A stretch of 64,000 nucleotides of DNA from Eurosta solidaginis (taxonomy: Eukaryota; Arthropoda; Insecta; Diptera; Tephritidae), in assembly GCF_040869045.1 (NCBI RefSeq), contig NC_090319.1, positions 55,524,779 to 55,588,778 of the forward strand. The letters run 5' to 3'. The position numbers and the translations under genes were made by a program. Each line of letters opens with the position of its first letter. The first letter of the stretch is position 1. This document shows, piece after piece, positions 53,958-61,825 of this stretch. The notes under the pieces were generated by a model. The model was not told where the DNA came from, made no database searches, and saw only the letters and a list, made by a program, of their open reading frames with translations.

Positions 53958-54474
53958 TGTTTGCTGGATGACGTCTTGTTGAAATTGCCGTGCGAATTTC
54001 TACCTCTACTTACACTCAAAAAACCAACGATCATATACCAATTCAAATTAAATGCACGCTGACTATAGTTATATATAGATATATAAGCATTTGTATTTAA
54101 TAAATTAAAACGTTGTTTAGTTCGATACAACTGGTTTTATCAAAATGGATACGCTCTCGTTATGAACACGAGGCACGAAAGTCACTTTAATGTTGCTTGT
54201 CACAAAACGCAGGATAATTTTTCTTTTATTTGTTGCTTGAACAAAATATTGTGTATAAAACACCGACTTTGATAAAAAGAACGGAAGCACTTTTCAATAT
54301 AAGAATATTTATTAATTATTCTCTGTACGAACGCAGAGATGCAAAAACACGTCTGGTCGCGTCAAATGCGCGGAATTATCTCGCGTCGTTTCATTTGACA
54401 GTTGTTAAGGTAACCGTCATTGTGAATGATTGGTGTGGTTAATAAGTATTGCTTGACATAAGGGTTACCGTACA
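53958..54474 (-). repeat. LTR of a 412-like relative, copy 2
   Basis: TGTTTGCTGGATGACG to GGTTACCGTACA, very similar to 38,736-39,251. Adjacent on the minus strand are two tandem CTTGGCGACCAT words, resembling a duplicated and decayed TGGCGACC primer site. Confidence 0.7.
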
Positions 54475-54572
54475 ACCTTGTATGTTCTCATTCCGAGGTT
54501 AGTAGTATTTACCTATTAACTTTGTCAGCGTCATAACCAGCCGGCATCACCTCGTGTGGATAGAAAGCGCAA

Positions 54573-55291
54573 CTATCCCATTGTCGTCGATAGACCACTT
54601 CGCACCTGGGAAGGGGAGTGCTCTTTAAAATATTTTATTGCTTTCTGTCTATCACTAACGTTTTGAGATAGGAACAAAACCGTCTTCCTAAGCGAATCGA
54701 TAGAAACATACAAAGGGCTGTACTTGTCGCATTGCTGTACCGGTATGTGGGGAAGTAACTTTTTACCGGTTGTTTTAAGATCCCAATTGGCCTGCACCCA
54801 TGCACCGTACGGCGTCCCGTCCTTGACCGAAGGAAGCATTGTCAGAGTCTCGAAGTCTGCACGTTACGGATGCTTTGTATTTCAAGGGCACCAATCATTT
54901 TGAACTTCAATTGCAGCAGCGATATTCGGTATAATGAATTAGCAAATGCAGCGTATGTTTGATGATTTTTCAGAACTTCCAATCTCTGAAATTTGTCAGT
55001 TAGAGAGCGCGAAAAGAAATCTATGGACCGTGTTGATATGGGCAGCATTATCGTCCGTGGACTTAGCGTTGCATGCAGATTCTTTAAAGTTTCCGATACG
55101 TTGTTGATACCAAAGAAAAGTTTTTCGAAAAGTGCTTCTTTTGTTTGTTGGGCTGTTTCAGTTCCTTCGATAAATCTTTTTTGTTCCGAACGTTGGGCAT
55201 CTCTAGCTTTCGATTTCACCGATTTCTTCGACTGTTGAGTTTTGCTCTTGTCATCTTCAGATGGTTTCTGAATTTTCTTATTAGAAGACAT
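54573..55291 (-). pseudogene. Unrecognised ORF P1, module copy 2 (nearly intact)
   Basis: Start codon at 55,291 (SNKKIQKPSEDDKSKTQQSK). The N-terminus is Lys/Gln-rich and basic, followed by a helical core (LFFGINNVSETLKNLHATLS, TRSIDFFSRSLTDKFQRLEV, YAAFANSLYRISLLQLKFKM). One frameshift near 54,841 leads to a second part (DGTPYGAWVQANWDLKTTGK, KYSPLYVSIDSLRKTVLFLS). About 235 residues in total. No family recognised; no membrane segment or zinc motif. It is similar to ORF P2 on the opposite strand, which makes this a divergent pair of relatives. Candidate: structural (gag/nucleoprotein-like) protein; low certainty. Confidence 0.5.
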
Positions 55292-55313
55292 AACAGAATA
55301 TTTTGTTTTCCAG

Positions 55314-55594
55314 TACAAGCGGATATCCAGCCACGTGCGGATTTCCGACCCCGCTACAAAACGAATTCCATAACCAACTCGTTTTGTTTATACTTTCCGC
55401 ATAATAATTTATATTATTTGTACACTGCTGAAATGATTGCTGATTTCACTGAAGTGCCACAGTTTCTAAAATTTGCTGAACATTTGCCGGTAGCTGGCGT
55501 AACCACAGAGATTTCAGCGCTGTTTCATCGAAATGGTCATCTGTCAGGTCGCGTAATTCTCGAAGAAAAGTTGTCGTTTTTTTTTTTTCGTTGA
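55314..55594 (+). pseudogene. Unrecognised ORF P2, module copy 2 (5' part)
   Basis: The plus-strand frame after an AG acceptor-like site: QADIQPRADFRPRYKTNSIT, then FCLYFPHNNLYYLYTAEMIA and FLKFAEHLPVAGVTTEISAL. It is identical in layout to 48,189 onward for about 40 codons, then the copies part company, so this copy preserves a stretch that copy 1 has lost. It ends in a T-run at 55,575, where a gag remnant of another element begins. Confidence 0.45.
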
Positions 55595-55639
55595 TTGTAT
55601 TGGCGCTTTGGCGCTCATTAGACATTTAATTTGCGTATT

Positions 55640-55928
55640 TTTTACTCACTGAATTCCTTGATTAGACGCTCCTTTAAAGCATCATATTTGTTGGCAGCCG
55701 GAGGTCTTCGAATAATATCAGCTGCATATTTAAGCACTGCGGAATCAATTTCCGACACTTGCGTACAAAATTAGGCATCATCTGTCGTTATGTTTGAGTG
55801 AATGAATTGTGTTCAACTTGTTGAATCCATAAGCGAACATCGGGTTTCCAAAATGACGGAGGCTTTACCGCGACACGAGCTACTTGCAACGCATTTGATG
55901 TATCTACAAAAATTCCTTCCGTATTCAT
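55640..55928 (-). pseudogene. Ty3-like gag N-terminus (CsRn1-type)
   Basis: Start at 55,928: NALQVARVAVKPPSFWKPDV RLWIQQVEHNSF, a frameshift, then AVLKYAADIIRRPPAANKYD ALKERLIKEFSE. The words PPFW...W..QVE and ALKERLI are typical of short gag proteins of CsRn1-like Ty3 elements. It sits right after a primer site and LTR on the same strand. Dead by frameshift and truncation. Confidence 0.72.
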
Positions 55929-55937
55929 TTGCCTTTA

Positions 55938-55953
55938 TCGTAGGGGTCACTAA
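55938..55953 (-). promoter_or_regulatory. Primer binding site, tRNA-Trp type (imperfect)
   Basis: Minus strand TTAGTGACCCCTACG next to the LTR resembles the TGGTGACCCCGACG site complementary to tRNA-Trp used by CsRn1-like elements. Confidence 0.5.
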
Positions 55954-55955
55954 TT

Positions 55956-56137
55956 TGTAGGCTATTTGTGGTATTATAATTTATTAATAACCATACTGAT
56001 AAAAGCAATACAATAAAAAAACTGAAATGAAAGTAATTTATACTGCAACGAATGAATGGCGAATTGCAAGTGTTGTTGTAAGCGCTTAAGTGAATATTAT
56101 CGACTAACGATTATCGATGCTCACTGTTGCCGCTACA
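55956..56137 (-). repeat. 5' LTR of the CsRn1-type remnant
   Basis: On the minus strand TGTAGCGGCAACAGTGAGC...CAAATAGCCTACA, 182 bp with TG...CA ends, followed by the primer site and gag start. No partner LTR in the window. Confidence 0.6.
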
Positions 56138-56426
56138 GATATCTATGACAAAAAATTTACATTAAAAAGAAATTATAATAATAAGACTATTTATTTAAAT
56201 GAATGTAATTAAACTTATTTAGTTATTTTTTAAAATAAATACTCTCTAAGTACTTTTCTTGAAGACGAGTCACCTTGACTGACCTTAGCCACTAATGCAT
56301 CCTAGAACGCATTATTAATATGATTATTTAATTAAAACTTTTACAAATAACACCAAATATACGTATAAAAAAGCGCGGCTAAATGAAGTGTCAACGCATA
56401 CGTCATCAAAACAGCTGATCTAATGT
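56138..56426. other. AT-rich spacer
   Basis: Nothing recognised. Confidence 0.5.
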
Positions 56427-56700
56427 TTACCGGTGTCGTCTATCCTCATATCGTGGTGCTGGACGATTTTCGGGATAATGTGGCTGTAAATCAAACTGGT
56501 GATTCAGATTATCGTAAAGTATTGTACATGTGATGGCGTAGGCTGCCTCCGAATCTTTTGGGCTGTTACTGTATAATGTGTTAGTGTATCTGCTGTTTAG
56601 CCCCAGTAGAAAAGTATGTAATTTCGTTAGCATATTCTACCATTGCTGCATTGTTTTGACTAGCAGACATTTCGATTTTAGATACGGCTAAATTTAATGC
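56427..56700 (-). pseudogene. Gag-like remnant
   Basis: Two frames on the minus strand: MSASQNNAAMVEYANEI followed, after a shift near 56,610, by LTKLHTFLLGLNSRYTNTLY and FDLQPHYPENRPAPRYEDRR. The short N-part and the Arg/Pro-rich tail look like a retroelement gag, but the clade is not clear. Confidence 0.4.
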
Positions 56701-57096
56701 CTACCTCACAATGGAACTCAGACAATGTACGTCGTCCCTGGATCTTTTTTTTATATCGTCTAGTAAGACATATAATGGACGCTAATCCGCATACGTATAA
56801 TCTAGTCGATATATGTAAGTTAGTGCAAGCTGTTTCCAAGGTACATTTTTTATTCTTTGGTCACCAAGTTTTGATCTCTTTGGTTGGTGCCTGGAAACTG
56901 CTTCACTTTTCACAAATAAAACACTTTTTTTTGATTTTAACAATTAAACACTATTCACTTTGATAATTCTAGTTAACCTTCTAAGAAAACTACCTCGCTT
57001 AAGTACTTTTTTAGCGACGACCTGTTCAAGTTCGTTGAGCTAAGCATTTTGCTTCGGTTATCCCGAAAAATGGTAGTATGGAAGTAATTTTGACGT
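56701..57096. other. No gene recognised
   Basis: Short ORFs only. Some of it may be the 3' part of the minus-strand MADF gene. Confidence 0.4.
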
Positions 57097-58034
57097 TTAA
57101 AATTGCCTTCTTTTTTGTGAAACATTTTGCAATGATGCCATTTCCCCCGCAAACTCCCAATCAATTTCCTCGGAGAATATAGGCTCATCCCACGCAACGC
57201 CATCGCTACTGCCACTCTTTTGCCGCTTGGATGTTATGGCGTGGTAGCGATAACATTCCCGAAGGCTGGACAACGCGTCTTTGCTTTCAACCACTAATGT
57301 AAATAACACATACAATTAAATGTAATACTTTGCATTTGCTCACAATTGTTAAAACATTTTCAAAAATGTCGCGAGAGGTATATAAAGATGCGTTTTGACT
57401 TCCGTACCAATAATCAGAAAGCAGAAATACAGTTCTTCTTCCAGTGAAAAGTTATTGGCAAAAAATTACCCAAGGTCTATCCCAAATGGGGAGCGTGATA
57501 CGGGATTTATGTGAAGAACATCTTTCTGAGTTGGCGGCCTTGGCCGCGATATAAAAAAAAATAACGCTTAGCCAATCAAACACCGGCAACGCGAGCCCCG
57601 GTATTTCTGCACGGAACACACTTGCAGTTTTCGGAACACCCAATATTTGTGCGTACACGAACCAAATTGAAATTAGAGAAAAATTCAAACTTTGCTTGCA
57701 AATATCTATTTATAAAAGACAAAACGCGTCTTTTGACACTCCTCCATATATTTTTGGACGTGGTTTAGCAGTTTTGAGCTAAAGTAAATAATTACCAATT
57801 AAAATACACAAATATACATACAAAAAGTTTTATTAACATACCTTCTTTCCCAAGGGAGCTACTTAAGTGGACCCAGACCTGATCCACTGCATTTTTGTTG
57901 GAATGCAATGGATCAGAAGTATCCCATATCCTGGGCCACTCTTTCACTTCCCTTATAAGTGCCCGTTTCTCCTCCGCCGTGAAATTCACTATGCGCTTTT
58001 TTCGTTTTGGCGCTGCAGCTATTGTTATTTCCAT
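57097..58034 (-). CDS. MADF-domain protein, two exons (partial)
   Basis: Exon 1 58,034-57,842 starts at ATG (MEITIAAAPKRKKRIVNFTA EEKRALIREV) and includes KEWPRIWDTSDPLHSNK and VDQVWVHLSSSLGKE. Donor GTATGT at 57,841; acceptor TTACATTAG; exon 2 57,293-57,097 continues in frame with LSSLRECYRYHAITSKRQKS GSS and WEFAGEMASL. Together about 129 residues form one MADF domain (LI-x-V, W-x-x-W, A/V-W...LG, SLR-x-x-Y-R). No BESS region seen before the stop, so the C-terminus may be truncated or in a further exon. MADF proteins bind DNA. The intron is almost wholly a family X element. It may be the partner gene of a decayed DNA transposon or a host gene. Confidence 0.65.
57352..57806 (-). mobile_element. 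GC-hairpin intron element (family X), copy 3
   Basis: The core GAACATCTTTCTGAGTTGGC GGCCTTGGCCGC and the right end TTTGACACTCCTCC...TCCAAAAATATA...GTAAATAATTACC match copy 2. It fills most of the 547-bp intron (57,294-57,841) of the MADF gene on the minus strand, in the same orientation relative to the gene as copies 1 and 2. Confidence 0.72.
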
Positions 58035-58139
58035 TTCTGAAATAATATAATAATTATTTATTGCAGAAAAATTAAAAACCATGTGCTTACCTAATTTTTC
58101 CAGTTTGTTTACCTTTTTTCTCCAAGAAATATATGGCAC

Positions 58140-58841
58140 TTGATATATTTCTTGCGGAAACCGGTGTTGCCGTATGGAAAAACAGTATTAAATTATCGTA
58201 CTAAATTTCTTGCAAACTGCGTACTACCTCAAGAAAATTTACCACACGGAATTTTCTTGAGCGTTTTTTATATGGAATTTTTACTTTCTTGAGATCTGCG
58301 TACCGCTCTTAAGCGAGTAGGAATTCAATTTTGTATTATGGTTTGTTAAAATATCAGCTGCGGAACCGATAAATGTCCAAGCTTGGTTTCTCCAAGAGCT
58401 GTACTGGATTTTATCGCCATCAAATCTTGGCAAAGATTTAAATAATCAAGATCAATGTACCCAGGGTCTGTTAGTGCCAAACGGACTTCTTCGTGCTGAG
58501 TTACTAGTTGTAGTGATTTCCTTTTGATCGTTTGAAGATGTTGAAGAAACTATTCTTTTTGTTCATTGTTAGTGCAGCTATTTGTGTCTTCAAGGTTGCT
58601 ATTTCATCTTCCATGGCGTTTTTTATATTCCGTTGATTGTCGTAGGTTTTTTGCTTCTTACGTAACCGTAAGGTTTTACAATGCTTCAGTTTTTTTTTTT
58701 GGTATAAGTACGTCCACTTTATAATAATTTTTTGTTTACATTTTCCCGAAACGGGTTTTGTCTGTCTTCGAGACCGTGGATTTGTTCTATCTTTTTTACA
58801 TTTAGAAAAAAGATATCGCTTTTAAATGGCAAAACGTATTG
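58140..58841 (-). other. Coding-like but unassigned stretch
   Basis: On the minus strand about 58,375-58,560 reads SLQLVTQHEEVRLALTDPGY then LNLCQDLMAIKSSTALGETK, and about 58,560-58,720 reads Lys/Asn-rich helical sequence, in several frames. It looks like decayed coding DNA, but I recognise no family. Confidence 0.3.
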
Positions 58842-59400
58842 TCATTCCGGTTGAGTGCTCGGTAATCTTCGAGTATGATTTAAAAAGAGACGTACTAAAT
58901 CTTTTGGAAATTGCGATGGCGCTAATGCGATTCGGTCACGCAAACAACAGTCACCAAATGAGTTTATATCAACTCGGTTCGAAACACGCTCCTCAGGAGA
59001 ATATAATGCTCCACAATGTATACAAAGCACTTCGAATTTTCCTAACGTGAGATTCGCTACATCGGCACTAACAGCACATTTATATGAAGCCAAGCGATTT
59101 CTTTCTAAATCCCAAACGTTGCTCGACTGTTTCGTTTGCTATATGTTGTGACGCACCTTTTCTCAGATCCTCTAAACGATGTACTCGGTGCTCATGAGTT
59201 TCACAACTTCGTCTTTGTAATATACGCTGCGGCTGATGTTCTAGTCGTTGTTCTCGGTCCTCAATACATTCGTTGGCCCTGCGCTGTGATGTACGCTGAC
59301 ACAATTCCTCCAAACTTTGTGTACGCTGTTCACCACTGTCGAAATTTACTATTTCTGATGTACGCTGCCGCTGATCCTCAAGTCGTTGTTCTCGTGTCGA
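58842..59400 (-). pseudogene. Helitron-like Rep/helicase N-terminal remnant
   Basis: Minus strand 59,400-59,080 reads serial, charged repeats (SLEELCQRTSQRRANECIED, REQRLEHQPQRILQRRSCET HEHRVHRLEDLRKGASQ) of the R-RA-E-T-x-E-Q-x-x-x-R-L type found upstream of insect Helitron-like proteins. After a frameshift near 59,090 it continues with FEVLCIHCGALYSPEERVSN and CCLRDRIALAPSQFPKDLVR, the Cys-rich motif (C-x2-C...CC) that follows in those proteins. The nuclease and helicase parts are absent. Confidence 0.5.
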
Positions 59401-59690
59401 ATGGTTTTCAAAATTGATTTGAAAATAAATCTAGAGCACTTTATTCGTCGAATGGTTTTCAAAATTGATTTGAAAATAAATCTAGAGCACTGTATTCGTC
59501 GAGAATAATAAATATTTATAATATCTAAGATGTTTAATTTCCAGTTCCTTCGGAGGTTAAAGAGAAGAAAAATAAATTTTCACCATTACTATGATATGAC
59601 TGTAACCCGACTATATAGATATTTAAAATCATTGAAATTTGTAAAATTGATTAGAAAGTTTGAATAATTATCGCAAAAGCAATTGCTGTC
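59396..59690 (-). repeat. 412-like leader remnant
   Basis: Two head-to-tail units of about 51 bp (CGAATGGTTTTCAAAATTGA ... CTAGAGCACT-TATTCGT) are followed by DNA resembling 45,725-45,840 of the complete element (AATAAATTTTCACCATTAC, GACTGTAACC, GAATAATTATCGCAAA). The remnant is on the same strand. Confidence 0.65.
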
Positions 59691-60165
59691 TTACGTGTTT
59701 GGTCTAACTATGTGGACCGCGAGCGACGAAGATCTAATAAAGAAACACAATTTCTTGACCTCAATTAACTTAAAAGTTTTGATCCGAATTTGCCGCGCAG
59801 AATTATGGTGCATTGCCCTAGTCCTTGGCGCTCCAACTGTAGGTCGCGGACCAGCTCTGCCTGGACTATTGTGCTGGTGGCGCAGGGATCAATAATGGCA
59901 CGAACCAAATGTAAATCACCGCGTAAATCACCGTATGATGGACGATGGACTGGTAGCCTGGATGAGGCGACCTGCCCGGAAGCCGTCTGGTGTGGTGTGC
60001 GATAGTGTCTTTCTGCTATCGTTGTTAGCGTCAGCACAATATGTTGTGGATCTCTTCCGCAGTTGCTGTCTTACGTGTTTGGTCGAACTATGTGGACCAC
60101 GAGCGACGAAGATATAATAAAGAAACACAATTTCTTGACCTCAATTAACTTAAAAGTTTTGATTC
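59683..60165. repeat. 105-bp direct duplication, about 380 bp apart
   Basis: GCTGTCTTACGTGTTTGGT... through AACTTAAAAGTTTTGAT occurs at about 59,683-59,785 and 60,064-60,163 with a handful of differences. The intervening DNA encodes the BEL-like protease remnant. Confidence 0.8.
59765..60128 (-). pseudogene. BEL/Pao-like protease remnant
   Basis: LHLVRAIIDPCATSTIVQAE LVRDLQLERQ and CTIILRGKFGSK match the ORF at 6,066-7,289 (ALIDPCAPTSV...LANDLQLERL...CTLVLRGKYG), including the unusual DPC in place of DTG/DSG. The frame ends at the 105-bp duplication. Confidence 0.65.
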
Positions 60166-60945
60166 CTGGGTAATATCACATACTTGACGCCTAGAAATAT
60201 CACAGTTTCCAGCAGCTGTCATATAAACCGCTAAGCCAATTCAATTTCTTATTGAAAATAGGTTAAAATATTGCTCCCGAGCATATACACATGACATTTT
60301 CCATCCAATGATTATAACTTTCAAGGGGAAACATATAACAGCGAAATGACCCGCTACTCGGCTATGCGAAAACGCTTTGAGTTAGGAGGCCAGTATAGCC
60401 TTAAATGCAAATTTTGTGGACGGTATGATCCGATTCGTCTTTGCCAAATCTTTCGAGAGGAAAAACCGGAGGAACACCATCACGCTATTCACGCCACGAC
60501 AACGATGACGACGTAACTTCGATTGAAGCATCCCTGGTCAAGGCGGAAACTAATCCCACCCGCTTTGAGATGGAGGAAGGTGAATTACCTGTCTCGGAAG
60601 CGGGAACTAGTGCTTCCCGCGGATACAGTAATAAGGGAAGGGAGTCCGAAGCACTCCCTATACGAAACAGGGGGGACAGTCAAACTACGATTTAGACCAT
60701 TGTTACAACATGAAAAACGACACATCTGACACTCCTGGCAATAAAGAAACGACTTTAGCCATTTCATTTAACCACTCACCAAAGTTTTCCACTATTGAAA
60801 AAGGTACAATAGTTGCTGCTCTTTGGCTCCGTTCATACTGCTTCGATGACGGTAACTTCCTAACTAAATATTGCAGTATCGTAGGGTTCCTTAAATGATG
60901 TGAACACCTGGCTGATTTAAAAAAGGCAATTGTTTGTCTACACAA
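60166..60945. pseudogene. BEL/Pao-like gag fragments, both strands
   Basis: Plus strand (about 60,340-60,715): LKCKFCGRYDPIRLCQIF, the first zinc-finger cluster, and, after a shift, LRFRPLLQHEKR, which recurs as SFRPLLQHEKR in the 6-7 kb ORF. Minus strand (60,945-60,703): LQYLVRKLPSSKQYERSQRA and FGEWLNEMAKVVSLL, like the capsid end of BEL gag. Opposed orientation means rearrangement or two insertions. Confidence 0.5.
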
Positions 60946-61825
60946 ACAAAATAGTATGCCGGTTAGACCTCACGGCAACTCGAAAAAAATGAAAAGAAGG
61001 AAATGAAACAAAGGAATTAATAAAGTATAATATAATAATGTTTAGGTTTATTTAAGTTAAATAAACCGCATATACGAAGATATATGCGGGTGAAAAATCG
61101 AATTTAAAATGGAGAATATAAATCTCAATAGATATAAAAATTTATAAGGTTAGATATTACCGAAAAAGTATGTATTTTACCTTAGCTTCGAAATGCTGAT
61201 GTGGAACGCTGTCTCAACTGCTGTCGTAAGTAGAAGACTATGCCTTGGCAGTTGAGCGCAGCGTTAACGAACCCTAACTTCGAAAGAGAACCACCGGTAG
61301 ATTTCCAACCACAGTGCAGCTTTGTGGCGAATAGCTGTGAATGAAGAAACACCAGTGGTTCCCAAATATTGAAGGCGTTTGGCTTCAACAGCAATAATAT
61401 TTCTGACGCGATTCGAGAAATTAATATTTGATCTAAATGACTCGTTTATAGGCTGAAATCGTTGTACTTTTTGCAGTTGTGCTATAATTAGCAATTCCGG
61501 ACGACCGAAGTTGAATTTCAACTACTGAATGGCCCGTGGAACATATTCGGGGTAGATAGCAACGACGTGACAGCTCCCTTAGCAGCGCTTTCTAAAGGCG
61601 CATTAGGTTCTGTCTGTTGCTATACTGGAATTCATTTGTTGTATAGTTGTAATTGGCCAAAAACAAAGGTCAATTTGGCAATGGAAATATCTTAACGGCA
61701 GAATTATAGATGAAAGTTAAGGCGCCGCTGTTCATGGTAGGCGTTTGCAGCATTCGGTGAGGTATTTGCATTGACGTTAGCGGCATAGACGTTGACGGCA
61801 GTGTAAAGTGGCATTCAGATGCCAC
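60946..61825 (-). pseudogene. Further gag-like remnant and spacer
   Basis: 61,521-61,182 on the minus strand contains RVRNIIAVEAKRLQYLG, ALWLEIYRWFSF and LRQQLRQRSTSAF; the last is shared with HVRQQLRKRSTTY at about 60,075. Probably the same decayed BEL-like element. The rest is unassigned. Confidence 0.35.

Larger units (their letters stand above)
52940..55450 (-). other. Composite retroelement module, copy 2 (empty site)
   Basis: Same order as copy 1: protease remnant, UTR/LTR-like AT-rich block (53,320-53,800), 412-like LTR (53,958-54,474), ORF P1 and the start of ORF P2. At 54,857 the sequence CTCGAAGTC|TGCACG is continuous where copy 1 has the 8.3-kb element, apart from a 7-bp length difference. 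Internal deletion near 53,048 removed RT and linker. Confidence 0.85.
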
